Counted from the first letter of the stretch, positions 46,814 to 58,159 are shown. The stretch is 64,000 nt of DNA from Panopea generosa (GCA_029582155.1 CM055896.1:24953184-25017183), one strand, 5' to 3'. Notes: generated by a model not told the origin, from the letters alone. Numbers and translations: made by a program.

Positions 46814-49298
46814 ACAAGAGCACCACAAGCGAGTGACAATGCTTGTCTTTTTCCAAATCTATTAAGTAGGTCAAAGTCAGTGAAGTAAACATTTTAAATA
46901 TGATGGTGATTAGTATTACTATTACTGAAAAGATAAAATAGATTTAAAAAAATAAAATGAAAAAATAGAGATGTCGAAGAGCAGCATTAACTTGACTATT
47001 CTTGCCTTGTCACAGAACAGTATATTATAATGTACCATCAGAAAAACAGATATATCTGTATGAATGAAACCATCTTTCATATTAGCAAAATAGTAGGTAC
47101 ATGACTGTGAAGTTTTAATACAATAAAAAAAAGTTGGAGGGGGAGGGTGTCTTTTGGGAGGGGGGGGTCCCAGGGGGTCTTTGTTGGGCTCAGGCAGGTA
47201 GCCAAGCAGAAATGGGACAATGGACCTGGCAAATTCAAACAATGATACAAAGTTTTTCCAATCTGTGATCTATTTATCAATCTGGATACATTTACATGTA
47301 CAACAATTCATATAAATACCCAATAACAGTTTTGGGCGCATAAAACTTTTAACCGGATAATGACAGTATTAACCAAGTCCATTAAATAGGTCAAGGTCAG
47401 TGATGTAAACTTTTTTTTAGTTGATGGCGATCAGTTTACAGAATTAATAGTATTACTGAAAAATAAAATTGATTTTAAAAAAACACAAAAAAACAACAAG
47501 AAATGTCACTGGTAAGTGTTGCATGCCCCCCAAATGATCTGTGAAAATAACAATATAATAGATAGCAATGTATTTGTGAATATCAAGAGTAATGGACTGA
47601 CATTTCAGACTAGACATGCAATGTTTTTTTACATTAAAGCATGTAACAGTCTGGATATTTCTACAGGTAAATGCAGGTGACACATCATCATGACATGCTG
47701 ATTACTTGTGTGAAGCTATTTTAAAATCCCTCCATGTAAGACAAAGTTATAGATCAGACGTGAAATATCAAACAAACTGAAAGTGTGACCTTGAGGTAAG
47801 GTTCTAAGTCTTAACGTGACACATCATCATGTCATGTTGATCAATTGATAAATTGAGCCAAGTGTTTTTGAAATCCATCCATGTATGATAAAGTTACAGG
47901 ATGGACTTGAAACCTCCAACAATGTTGTCATACAAACTCAAAGTGTGACCCTGACCTTTGAGGTACAGGTCTAGGTCTTATGTGTGACATGTCGTCATGT
48001 TATCTTGATCAATTGAGCCAAGTTAAAGACAAAATTACAGACCAGACACGCAATATCAAACAAATTGAAAGTGTGACCTTGACCTTTGAGGAAAGGTACT
48101 GGGTCTTACATGCGACACTTAATTATGTCATGTTGATCAACTGAGCCAAGTGTTTTTAAAATTCATCCATAGGTGACAAAGTTACATACCGAACACAAAA
48201 TCTCAATCAGATTGAAAGTGTCATCAAACAAAGTTAAATTGTGACCTTGACCTTTAAAGTGGGAGTCTGGGTGTAACGCACGACATGTCATGTTATGTCA
48301 TTTGTAGCAAGTATTAACAAAATCAATCTATGCATGACAAAGTTACAGGCTGGACATAAAATCTCATACAGACTCAAAGTGTTGTCAAACAAATTCAGTG
48401 TGACGTTGACCTTTGAGGTACGGGTCTTAAACGTGACACGTCATGTCATTCTGATGAACTGAGCCAAGTGTTTGTGAAATTCATCCATAGGTGACAAAGT
48501 TACAGACCGGACACGAAATCTCAATCAGACTGAAAGTGTCATCAAACAAAGTTAAATTGGGACCTTGACCTTTGAAATGGGAGTCTGGGTGTAACATGTG
48601 CAACATGTCATCATGTTATGTTGATCATTTATAGCAACAAAATCCATCTATGGATGACAAAGTAACAGGCCGGACATGAAATCTCAATCAGACTCAAGTG
48701 TTGTCAAACAAACTCAAAGTGTGACCTTGACCTTTGAGGTATGGGTGTGGATCTTACTCGCGACACGTCGTCATGTTATGTTGATCATTTGTAGCAAGTA
48801 TTTATAAAATCCATTAATGTATGACAAAGTTACAGGCCAGACATGAAATTTCACACAGACTCAAAGTGTTGTCAAACAAACTCAAAATGTGACCTTGCCC
48901 TTTGAGGTACAGGCATGGGTCTTACTCGCGACACATAGTCATATTATGTTGATCATTTGTAGCAAGTATCATTAAAATTCATCTATGCATGACAAAGTTA
49001 CAGGCCGGACACAAAATCTCACACAGACTCACATTGTTGTCAAACAAACTCAAATTGTGACTTTGACCTTAGGTTTAAACATATTTATTTATTCAAATTT
49101 ACATACATACAAATCAGTATACGTATAAATAAGGATTAGAACGGAAGATAAATCTTATAGAGTTCTTCTCCATGACATATTAATTGTGAACATGTTTGGC
49201 ACATTATTAACAATTTTATTTTGTTGTTATCATTACGAATATAAACTAAGAGAGACAAGTCGAAATACTATACAACACAAAGGCTACCACAGCGAGCT
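46814..49298 (+). mobile_element. Composite element I (ACAAGAGCACC...GCGAGCT) with nested F1
   Basis: It starts ACAAGAGCACCACAAGCGAG, with ACAAGC pairing with GCTTGT at about 46840, and ends 'ggctaccacagcgagct' before AAAAATCC. The unit 'ggtcaaggtcagtgatgtaa' occurs at about 46870 and 47390. Family F text begins inside at 47496. Whether both ends belong to one original element is inference. The minus-strand proline-rich frames (46922-47280) come from a G-run at 47137-47171. Confidence 0.55.
47496..49080 (+). mobile_element. TGACCTTGACC element (family F), copy 1
   Basis: It starts ACAAGAAATGTCACTGGTAA and has a GCATGCCCCCC subterminal segment. Eight or more units of about 160 bp follow, with TGACCTTGACCTTTGAGG and variants at roughly 47788, 47947, 48074, 48241, 48402, 48560, 48721 and 48891. 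The usual GGGGGGCATAAAAA end is missing, and the array stops near 49070. Confidence 0.75.
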
Positions 49299-49299
49299 A

Positions 49300-49849
49300 A
49301 AAATCCAATTTATTTCTTTACTTTTTAATAATTAATGTAATTAAAGATAAAAATTGTATTGGATTAAAATAACAGAAAGGAAGATTTAATTACAAAACAT
49401 GATAAAGTGGGTGGGGTAATTGGACATGGAATTTTGCATAAATATTATATTTTTTTTCCCCAAAAAAATTGAACTCTGTTTAAGAATGCTGTTAACAGGT
49501 AACACCATACTAATATTATGTTCAAACATAACCAATTTATCAATTAAAAGTTGACTGGTAGCCATTTTATTGACTAAAAAAGATTTTCTGATGCAATTAG
49601 ACCACATTTTAATGTTTATATGGCTATTTTGAACCTACTATCCATATAATTATTATGATATCCAATAATGAAAACATTTTTACCCCAGGGACACCATTTA
49701 TATAAACTTGATAAAACCACATTTGGTGATAATTTCTTAAGAATTTTTAAAATCTGTTGAGCAGTTCTTGAGTTGAGTCAATATTACCAAAACCTTAGCA
49801 ACTGCAGTTTCAGAGAAGAAGATATTTTTAAGGTTCGTGTTGTCCCTAC
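49300..49849. other. Intron sequence next to exon 1, no gene
   Basis: AT-rich; the frame at 49386-49607 matches nothing I know. The intron donor GTAGGG of folate receptor exon 1 sits at 49844-49849. Confidence 0.5.
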
Positions 49850-50050
49850 CTGGTCAAACAGTTTTGCCTCAGGACCTGGCGTAAGCTTATGGCTGATTCC
49901 GTCCATACAAATGTTCAGATACTCGTCTGGGGTTTTGAAGCTCAGTAATCTATTATCACACATAACGGTGTTCAACATCAACAACACCAGTGCAGTGGAT
50001 AACATCATATAGTCCTGTCCAATCACAACCATTATGAGCTTTTTTTTCAA
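49850..50050 (-). CDS. FOLR: Folate receptor-like gene, first coding exon
   Basis: The exon is bounded by acceptor TTTGTCTTTCAG (ending 50051) and donor GTAGGG. The ATG at 50032-50030 starts a hydrophobic signal peptide (YMMLSTALVLLMLNTVMC). Then comes YLNICMDGISHKLTPGPEAK and LFDQ, matching the folate receptor N-terminus (L-N-x-C-M-x4-H-K-x3-P-G-P-E-x-K-L-x-x-Q). Counting from the ATG gives exactly 61 codons, phase 0, joining in frame to exon 2. The bases between 50050 and the ATG are 5' UTR, so at least one upstream non-coding exon and the promoter lie elsewhere. The sequence from the acceptor through the ATG is tandemly duplicated just upstream (50086-50157). Confidence 0.93.
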
Positions 50051-50157
50051 CTGAAAGACAAACAAGAAATTTAATTTAATTCAAATCACCAGATCACAGC
50101 CATTTTGAGTGTTTTTATTCAACTGAAAGACAAAAAAGAAAATTTATTGAATTCAGA
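50016..50157 (-). repeat. Tandem duplication of splice acceptor and start codon
   Basis: 50016-50085 and 50086-50157 align over about 70 bases. Each carries, on the minus strand, a TTGTCTTTCAG acceptor, TTGAA and an A-rich stretch, and an ATG followed by GxTGTGAT. In the outer copy the ATG (near 50115) reads five codons to a TGA, so it cannot start the receptor. Confidence 0.8.
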
Positions 50158-50259
50158 ACACAATTACACTGACCCAAAATGAAAACTTTCCATTTTATAT
50201 ATTTGAATATTTCTTTTGTTAACATACATGTTCGGAAACATGGCTATCAGGATATAATT

Positions 50260-50880
50260 GCAGATAATCATGATGCCACGTATTTCTGAAACTGAGAGAA
50301 ATCAGGCTATTGGTATGCTCCGGGCTTGGTGATTGGTAAATACCTTTGAACGTCATTTTGGCTGTTCCAGATAGACCATTCATATTCTTGCGAACCAGTA
50401 CAATAGTTTTTATACTACTAGATATGTCAGAGATCGTGTCAGACCCGATCGCGTACATGCAACAATGTTACGTACTCATCGCGCTATTATGTTGACTCTC
50501 CTATGTAATCGTTTCTTACCTGCAACCAGTACTCCTTGGTGTTACAGTATTCATGCACTCACAATCATAAACCGTTTGAGACAAAACTGTGTTCCAATTC
50601 GTACACATCCAACAGCCCACGACAGAGCTTCTAAACTGTTATAGGCATTTGCAATACACACAAAACCAGTGGCAATGCCTCTGTATCCCCAACCTCATAG
50701 AACATGTATGGAATGACTTGGGTCAGAGGGTCAGGTCCATTCATCAAATCGATACCATAAACAACCTCTGAAGTGCACTTCTGTTGGAATGGCAATATAT
50801 TCCAAACACGCTCATTCAACTTCAGTCAGCACTTTATGTCTTTTTCAAATGTTATGTCATCATTTTCATTTTTCTGGAAT
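50260..50880 (+). pseudogene. Tc1-like transposase pseudogene, internally deleted
   Basis: This is a broken copy of a Tc1/mariner-superfamily transposase. The N-terminal part reads MPRISETERNQAIGML (from about 50273), the start of the helix-turn-helix DNA-binding domain. Blocks in other frames near 50420-50550 (RDRVRPDRVHATML, NRFLPAT) match the linker before the catalytic domain. The C-terminal block (50690-50770) reads LIEHVWNDLGQRVRSIHQID, matching the conserved N-P-I-E-H-x-W-D-x-L-G-x-R-V-R motif. A serine-proline stretch before it is damaged. The central catalytic segment with the first aspartates is deleted, and several frameshifts and stops occur. It lies upstream of folate receptor exon 1. 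Confidence 0.8.
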
Positions 50881-50915
50881 TTTAATTTTGACCCTTCTTC
50901 ACTTAATTTTTAGAA

Positions 50916-52451
50916 ACAAGAAATGTCACTGGTAAGTGTCACCTCCCTACTGCCCCCCCCCCCCCCCCCCCACCCCAAAATGGACTGTTAAAATATTGAT
51001 ATATTTTATAATAGGTAGGAATTTGAATGTATCCATGAATATCAAGAGTAATGGACTGACTTTTCAGACTAGACACTAAATTTCATGTTGTTTTTTTACA
51101 TTATTGTGTGACTTGACCTTTGAATGTCTTTGACCTTGACATCTGATGTAAAGGTCTGGTTATGTCCACAGGTAAATACAGGTGGCACAGCATGACATGT
51201 CGATCACTTGACAGGTTGTCATGTTATGTTGATCATTTGTAGCAAATATTTATAAAATCCATCTATGGATGACAAAGTTACAGACCGGACATGAAATCTC
51301 ACACAGTCTCAAAGTATTGTCAAACAAACTCAAAGTGTGACCTTGACCTTTGAGGTACATGTGTGAGTCTTAAACACAACATAATGTCATGTCATGCTGA
51401 TGAATTGAGCCAAGTGTTTTTTGAAATTCATCCATAGATGACAAAGACACAAAATCTCAAACAGACTGAAAATGTTGTCAAACAAAGTTAAAATGTGACC
51501 TTGACCTTTGAAGTGGAAGTCTTTGTTTAACCCGCAACAAAGTCTTCATGTTATGTTAATCAATTGTAGCAAGTATTAACAAAATCCATCGATGCATGAC
51601 AAATTTACAGGCCGAACACGAAATCTCACACAGGCTCAAAGTGTTGTCAAACAAACTCAAAGTGTGACCGTGACCTTTGAGGTATGGGTGTGGGTCTTAC
51701 TCGTGTCACGTTGTCATGTAATGTTGATCATTTGTAGCAAGTATTTATAAAATCCATTTATGCATGACAAAGTTATAGGCCGGACACAAAATCTCACACA
51801 GACTCAAAGTGTTGTCAAACAAACTCAGTGTGACCTTGACCATTGAGGTACGCATGTGGGTCTTACACATGACACGTCATCATGTCATGCTGATAAATTT
51901 AGCCAAATGTTTTTGAAATTCATCCATAGGTGACAAAGTTACAGACCAGACATGAAATCTCAATCAGACTGAAAGTGTCATCAAAGTTAAATTGGGACCT
52001 TGACCTTTGAAGTGGGAGTCTGGGTGTAACGCGCAACATTTAATCAAGTTATGTTGATCATTTGTAGCAAACAAACTCAAAGTGTGATCTTGACCTTTGA
52101 GGTACGGTTGTGGGTCTTACTTGTGACACTTTATCATGTTATGTTAATCATTTGTAGCAAGTATTTATAAAATCCATTTATGCAAGACAAAGTTACAGGC
52201 CGGACACAAAATCTCACAGACTCAAAGTGTTGTCAAACAAACTCAAATTGTGACCTTGACCTTTGAAGTACGGGTGTGGGTCTTACTTGTGACACATCGT
52301 CATGCTATGTTGATCATTTGTAGCAAGTATTAACAAAATCCATTAATGCAAGACAAAGTTACACGCCGGACACGAAATACTTGACCGAATGACAGACCGA
52401 CTGATGCTGCAATTACTATACGCCACCCAAAAAATTTTGGGTAGAGGGGTC
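50916..52451 (+). mobile_element. TGACCTTGACC element (family F), copy 2
   Basis: It starts ACAAGAAATGTCACTGGTAA, then has a long C-run (50955-50972). About eight units of TGACCTTGACCTTTGAGG type text follow. Near the end is a GACAGACCGACTGATG tract and a hairpin 'cgccacccaaaaaattttgg' with GGGTAGAGGGGTC. Confidence 0.8.
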
Positions 52452-52854
52452 AAAAAAAAATTGGGGGGTGGGGAGGGTAGGGAGGAGGGTCTAGGGGTTG
52501 GTAACAAAGTTGAAATGTGGCATAGTATTTTAATTTAATACAAAACAAATTTAAAAAAAAAAATATGGGCAGCAGGGTGGGGGTCTTGGTTGGGCTTGGG
52601 CAAGTAGCCAAGTAGATATGGAACAATGGACCTCGCAAATTCAAACAATGATATAAAGTTTTTCCAATCTGTGATCTATTTATCAATCTGAATACATTAA
52701 CATGTACAACAATTCATATAAATACCCAATAACAGTTTTGGGCGCATAAAACTTTTAACCTGATAATTACAGTATTAACCAAGTTCATTAAATAGGTCAA
52801 GGTCAGTGATGTAAACTTTTTTGAAGTTGATGGAGATTGGTTTACAGAATTAAT
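52452..52854 (+). repeat. Second copy of the element I core
   Basis: 'gcaaattcaaacaatgatat' through 'taggtcaaggtcagtgatgt' repeats 47225-47460 closely. It is interrupted at 52855 by a SINE and continues at 53281. The G-rich part near 52463-52495 gives the spurious frame at 52450-52686. Confidence 0.7.
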
Positions 52855-53280
52855 GTATGAATGAATAGGGTTTTACGGCGTACCAACACATTATAGGTTA
52901 TTCGACGCCAACAGGAAGGAAGATTCCAGGTTCACTCTACATGTACAAAAACAACAAATTAACATACAGATTTAAAAAAATACATCAACAAATGAATATG
53001 CAGAGTGAACCTAGAACCTTGATACCTGCAGAACTGCAGAGTTTCAGCAAATTCTATCCTATTACTCAAATTGTCACTTCTTACGACATGCATGAGCCAC
53101 AGTGATCCTATTCTTGCCATCACTCATATGGCTTCCTGAAACCACACAGAGGTTGATAATTTAACCACAATAGTGAACAGGACAAAAAATGATAAAATGA
53201 ACAGGACACCCATTCGGAGGATTCCTACCGCTCTGCAGAGATCAGCAGTGATTTTATTCTTAGCCAGAACCACATGGGCT
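52855..53280 (-). mobile_element. SINE-like retroposon with 15-bp target duplication
   Basis: GTTTACAGAATTAAT occurs at 52840-52854 and again at 53281-53295, directly flanking the insert. On the minus strand the insert ends with 'ggtacgccgtaaaaccctat' and TCATTCATAC. This is the (ATTC)n-type tail with a GxCGTAAAACC motif seen in molluscan SINEs. The head has no clear tRNA boxes, so a V-SINE-like or 5'-truncated copy is possible. The 15-base duplication supports LINE-type target-primed integration. Confidence 0.8.
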
Positions 53281-53329
53281 GTTTACAGAATTAATAGTAT
53301 TACTGAAAAATCAAATCCCAGCTAAACAA

Positions 53330-53634
53330 AAAACTTTAACCTAAGGTTTTAAAGCCCAGTTAGCTATATACATTGTTTCTATAACAAAATAAGAATGCGT
53401 TCATGAAGTTTAGTCAACAAAACATGAGTAGTTTGTTCAGAAACAGAGAAAAAGCTGAGCTAAACATAAAACTTTTACCAAACCCAAGCTAAACAAAAAA
53501 CTTTAACCTCAGGTTTTAGAGCCAAAGTATGGACATTTAGGTAAGTTAGTTATATACATTGTTTCTATAACATAATATGAATGTGTTTATGGAGTTTAGT
53601 CACTTTAACATGAGTAGTTTGTTCAGAACAGAGA
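53330..53634 (+). repeat. Tandem ~180-bp repeat pair
   Basis: 'agttagctatatacattgtt' with 'catgagtagtttgttcagaa' occurs near 53357-53450 and again near 53545-53632, each preceded by 'aaaaactttaacct' text. Confidence 0.65.
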
Positions 53635-53830
53635 ACAAGAGTTGTCAGAAGACAACAAAACTCGTCTATGGGATAAAACTCACCACCCATGCAAAGATTG
53701 AGATTGGAGGCAAACACAAAAACTTAAATGCAACTAAACGCAAAAGTTTAACCTGGGTGTCTACAGACAACGCTGACACTGCCGCAGGGGTCATGGCAAT
53801 AGCTCTCCTGGACATTCATCCTGGCGAGCT
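53635..53830 (+). mobile_element. Element family C, copy 2 (minimal, 196 bp)
   Basis: It starts ACAAGAGTTGTCAGAAGACA, with a GTTGTC/GACAAC hairpin, and ends 'cattcatcctggcgagct'. Only about one core unit remains. Compared with C1 it has lost the internal array but kept both ends. Confidence 0.75.
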
Positions 53831-53841
53831 AAGAATTCAAA

Positions 53842-54240
53842 GTGTATGTGCAACCTAAACACAATACTATATTCTCAAGGTTTAAGTTTAATAACGTTAT
53901 GCAGGCTAGTGACACCATTGAAGTGTTCGTCACTAAACTCAGGTTAGCTGCAAAGGATTGTAACTTTTTGGACTTAGATGAAATGATCCCGGACAAGAGT
54001 TGTTTTTGGGACATCATCGTCCAAAATATACAAAAAGCTTATAAATGAGGGAGAAAAGCTTACTCTGGATAAGGCGGCCACGTTGGACAACATGGACCCA
54101 TACACATAGTAAAGTGACATACCATAAGAGCACAGTTACATAACGACGACAGGAAGGACAAACTTCTTTCAGAGAAAATAAACAACGAAAACACATACAA
54201 AATCACAGGAAACTGTGGAAACTCTCACACAAATGAAGCA
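53842..54240 (+). pseudogene. Ty3/gypsy retrotransposon: gag remnant
   Basis: The residues FSRFKFNNVMQASDTIEVFV and TKLRLAAKDCNF, then DEMIPDK, match the gag-like capsid region of metazoan Ty3/gypsy elements. After a frameshift near 54045, KLTLDKAATLD continues. The zinc-knuckle region follows in another frame near 54200-54300 (CGNSHTNEAKCPAQG, CHLCKKWNHFASLC, partly across a frame change). Gag would package element RNA. Several stops and frameshifts make it non-functional. No LTR or primer-binding site is visible to its left, where element C2 sits. Confidence 0.75.
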
Positions 54241-54960
54241 AAGTGTCCCGCACAGGGAAAAGTGTCACTTGTGCAAAAAATGGAACCATTTGCCTCTTTG
54301 TGCAGATCTTACAAGAGTGCCAATTATTACCAACGTATGATGGAATTGATGTAAATGAGGAATTATCATTCATTCTGATGATGACACATTCTACGTCAAT
54401 ACTGTTAAATCAGGTAATTTGGTTTCACAGGCATACGCTACTTTACTTATTGGCCCTTCCTGAAACCCCATTTCCTTCAAAATAGACACAGCGTCTATGG
54501 TAAATATTTTACCTACATACCATTATCACAGCCCAGCAGACATGGTCGGTTTCCAGCAAAGTCACATAAATAAACCTCATATACAGGCAATGCCCTCAAT
54601 GTGCTTGGTACACTAGACTTGCCGTGTGTCTATAAGGATAGACACATAACAGCCACATTTTATGTTGTGGATACAACTTTACAACCTTTGCTAAGTTTAA
54701 CTACATCAGTGGAATTACTTATTAAGTTGACAAACGCAGCTGACCACAAACAGCAGACACATGACATATTTACAGAATATAGTGATCTTTTGCAGGGTAT
54801 TGGACTGTTTCCAGCTACCTGTTCCTTGCATTTAAAGGAAGATGCCGTTCCTGTGATCAATCCACCAAGAAGGATACCACACGCTTTCCATGACAAACTG
54901 AAAAACGAACTAGACAGTATGGTAAATAATGAAATTGTAAATAATGAAATTGTGATGTTC
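54241..54960 (+). pseudogene. Ty3/gypsy retrotransposon: protease and start of reverse transcriptase
   Basis: At about 54480-54515 the reading KIDTASMVNILP matches the aspartic protease active-site region (usually D-T-G; here D-T-A). From 54601 an open stretch leads into FTEYSDLLQGIGLFPATC and PVINPPRRIPHAFHDKLKNE, the conserved segment before the reverse transcriptase palm. A tandem repeat of 'gtaaataatgaaatt' (54920-54950) follows and then a stop. Frames differ between the blocks, so this is a relic. Confidence 0.8.
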
Positions 54961-55134
54961 TTGTAGAATACTACACTAAAAAATTTCCAAATGTTTCCCC
55001 CAAATATTTCTTTTGGTTTCTTTTTTTTTTTTAAATTGGGAAATTTGTTACTGTAAATTGGGAAAAAAAAGATACTAATTTCCAATGAGAATGGGACAAA
55101 ATAATGGCCCCCAAAAAAACTAGAGCCCTGAAAA
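54961..55134 (-). repeat. Repeat insertion within the retrotransposon
   Basis: The A/T-rich block with 'ttgggaaaaaaaagatacta' and 'atttccaatgagaatgggac' matches the inverse of 33690-33790. Reverse transcriptase text stops before it and resumes after it, so it is a separate inserted or recombined fragment. Confidence 0.6.
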
Positions 55135-56170
55135 GCTAATGACAGGCAACCTTCACATGTCTTGACCCTAAAGCTTTAAATGAGGCCATATGCCGACCTC
55201 ACTACTAAATGGAAACTCTAAGGATGCCCAATTGTCTGGAGCAATGCACTTTAGTGTGCTTGACACTATATGTGGTTAATGGAGTGTACGGTTAAATGAC
55301 AACCTAACCACATTCAACACATCATTTGGCAGATATCGCTTCTTGCGCCTGTGATTTGGACTGAACTTCTCCCAACATGTGTTTCAACAGAAGATTGATG
55401 AAGCATTTCAAGGATTACCTGGCATTTCTGCAAACGTTGACGACATATTAGTATCAAGATGCACCAAAAAGAAAATGTATACAAATTTGCAAAGTGTACT
55501 TTCACATGCAAGAGAAAAGAGTATACGTTTCAACCCTGACAAATGTACAACAGGAGTGACAGAAGTCTCATACTTTGGTCACATTCTAAGCTCAGAAGGG
55601 GTCAAACAAGACCCAGAAATGGTCAAAGCTATTAAAAACATGGCAGTTCCGACAAACCGTTCCAAGCTAGAAACAGTGCTTAGTAAGTTTACGTATCTCA
55701 CCAAATTTGCACAAAATTTGGCAGAGGTGACATTCAATCTCAGAGCTCTGTTGAAACAGGACATTGACTTTTACTGAGACAAACCACAGGACAAAGGCGT
55801 TCAATCAGGTCAAGCACAAATCTTACACAAATCCTATGTTGTCATATTTTGACCCAGACAAACCCCTTACGTCATAACAGGTTGATGCATCAAATGCGGC
55901 CTTGGCACTGTTATGCTACAGAAGGGCAAACCTATAGCATATGCATCTAAATCGTTGACGCAATCAGAACAAAATTACGTACAAATAGAAAAAGAGATGT
56001 TGGCTATTTTGTTCAGGGTCAAATGCTTTAATTCTTATATTTATGGCAGACATCTACATGTAGAAACTGACCACAAGCCTATACAACCAATTATGAAAAA
56101 GCCCTTTTCTGCTGTCCCATTAGGCCATAATAAATTAATTGCTAGATTATCATCCCTGCCCACCCCCTAA
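55135..56170 (+). pseudogene. Ty3/gypsy retrotransposon: reverse transcriptase and RNase H
   Basis: Blocks in shifting frames read LTTFNTSFGRYRFLRL and VFQQKIDEAFQGLPGI, then NVDDILVS, the catalytic DD box of the reverse transcriptase, at about 55430-55455. The thumb and connection region follows (FNPDKCTTGVTEVSYFGHIL, open 55379-55777). From about 55890 the RNase H-like region reads GKPIAYASKSLTQSEQNY, QIEKEMLAI and HLHVETDHKPI. The order and motifs are those of Ty3/gypsy pol. Stops lie at about 55255, 55350 and 55775. The sequence breaks off at about 56170, followed by A-rich filler and element F3. Confidence 0.88.
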
Positions 56171-56274
56171 TTTTCATGCTGCCACAACCTTTTTTATTTT
56201 TATAAAAAAAAAATAAAAATAAATAAAAAAAAAAAATTATTTTATTAAAAAAACATCAAAAATTTTAAAAATAA

Positions 56275-58044
56275 ACAAGAAATGTCACTGGTAAGTGTCG
56301 CATGCCCCCCAAATGGTCTGTGAAAATAACAATAAATGTTATAATAGGTAGCGATGTATCCATGAATATCAAGAGTAATGGACTGACGTTTCAGACTAGA
56401 CATGCAATTTCAAGCTTTTTTTTTAACATTAAAGCATGACCTTGACCTTTGTGTAACTTTGACCTTGACATCTGATGTAATGGTTTGGGTATTCCAAAGG
56501 TAAATGCAGATGACACATCATTATGACATGCTGATCACTTGTGTCAAGCTATTTTAAAATCCCTCCATGTAAGACAAAGTTACTGACCAGACATGAAATA
56601 ACAAACAAACTGAAAGTGTGACCTTGAAGTAAGGTTATAAGTCTTAATGTGACACATCATCATGTCATGTTGATCAATTAATAAATTGAGCCAAGTGTTT
56701 TTGAAATCCATCCATGTATGATAAAGTTACAGGATGGTCTTGAAATCTCAAACAGACTCAAAATGTTGTCATACAAACTCAAAGTGTGACCTTGACCTTT
56801 GAGGTATGGGTCTAGGTCTTACTTGTAATACGTCGTCATGTCATCTTGATCAGTTGAGCCAAGTTAAAGACAAAGTTACAGATCAGACACGCAATATCAA
56901 ACAATTGAAAGTGTGACCTTGACCTTTGAGGAAAGGTTCTTGGTCTTACATGCGACACTTAATTATGTCATGTTGATCAACTGAGCCAAGTGTTTTTAAA
57001 ATGTATCCATAGGTGACAAAGTTACAGGTCGGACACTTAAGCTCAAACGGACTGAAAGTGTTGTCAAAGAAATTTAAATTGTGACCTTGACCTTTGAAGT
57101 AGGAGTCTGGGTTTAAGTGCTACATATTATGTACTGTAATGGTGATCATTTGTAACAAATATTTATAAAATCCATCTATGCATGACAAGGTTACAAGCCG
57201 GACACAAAATCTCACACAGACTCAAAGTGTTATCAAACAAACTCAAAGTGTGACCTTGACCTTTGAGGTATGCATGTGGGTCTTACACATGACACTTCAT
57301 CATGCCTTGCTGATGAATTGAGCCACGTGTTTTTGAAATTAATCAATAGGTGACAAAGTTACAGACCGGACACGAAATCTCAATCAGACTATAAGTGTCA
57401 TCAAACAAAGTTAAATTGTGAGGTTCTGAGTCTTAACGGGACACATCGTCATGTCATGTTGATCAATTGAGCCAAGTGTTATTGAAATCCATCCATGTAT
57501 GATAAAGTTACAGGATTGACTTGAAACCTCAAACAATGATGTCAAACAAACTCAAAGTGTGACCTTGACCTTTGAGGTACTGGTGTGGGTCTTACTCGTG
57601 ACATGTCGTCATGTTATGTTGATCATTTGTAGCAAGTATTAACAAAATCCATTTATGCATAACAAAATTACAGGTCGGACGCGGAATCTCACACAGAATC
57701 AGAGTCTGGGTATTAAGTGCAACATGTTGTCATGTTATGTTGATCAATTGCAGTAAGTATTAACAAAATCCATCTATGCATGACAAAATTACAGGCTGGA
57801 AACGGAATCTCACACAGAATCAAAGTGTTGTCAAACAAACTCAAAGAGTGATCTTGACCTTTGAGGTATGGGTATGGGTCTTACCCAAGACATGTCATCA
57901 TGTTATGTTGATCATTTGTAGCAAGTATTAACAAAATCCATCAATGCATGACAAAGTTACAGGCCGGACAAGAAATATGGGACGGAAGGATGCTGCGATT
58001 ACTATATGCCACCCCAAAATTTGGGGATGGGGGGTGGGGGGCAT
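56275..58044 (+). mobile_element. TGACCTTGACC element (family F), copy 3, most complete
   Basis: It starts ACAAGAAATGTCACTGGTAA, followed by GTGTCGCATGCCCCCC. The core has about nine units of roughly 150-160 bp. The end is 'tatgccaccccaaaatttgg' with a G-rich arm closing on GGGGGGCAT before AAAAAT. It sits between the RNase H and integrase parts of the retrotransposon, so it is younger than that element. Confidence 0.85.
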
Positions 58045-58159
58045 AAAAATAAAAAATCCTCCCGCCCTCCCCGTTTTTAGGAAAAATTTGGATGATAATC
58101 TAGCAATTAATTTATAATGGCCTTACAACTACAATGTATGTTATTACAGTTACAGAAAG

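Noticed and set aside
46922..47280. Proline-rich minus-strand open frames
   Set aside because: They arise from a G-rich run and repeat text shared with 52450-52686, with no recognisable domain.
50033..50065. Upstream in-frame start for the folate receptor
   Set aside because: It would use a TTG and runs through the polypyrimidine tract and acceptor, so it is intronic. The ATG at 50032 gives a good signal peptide.
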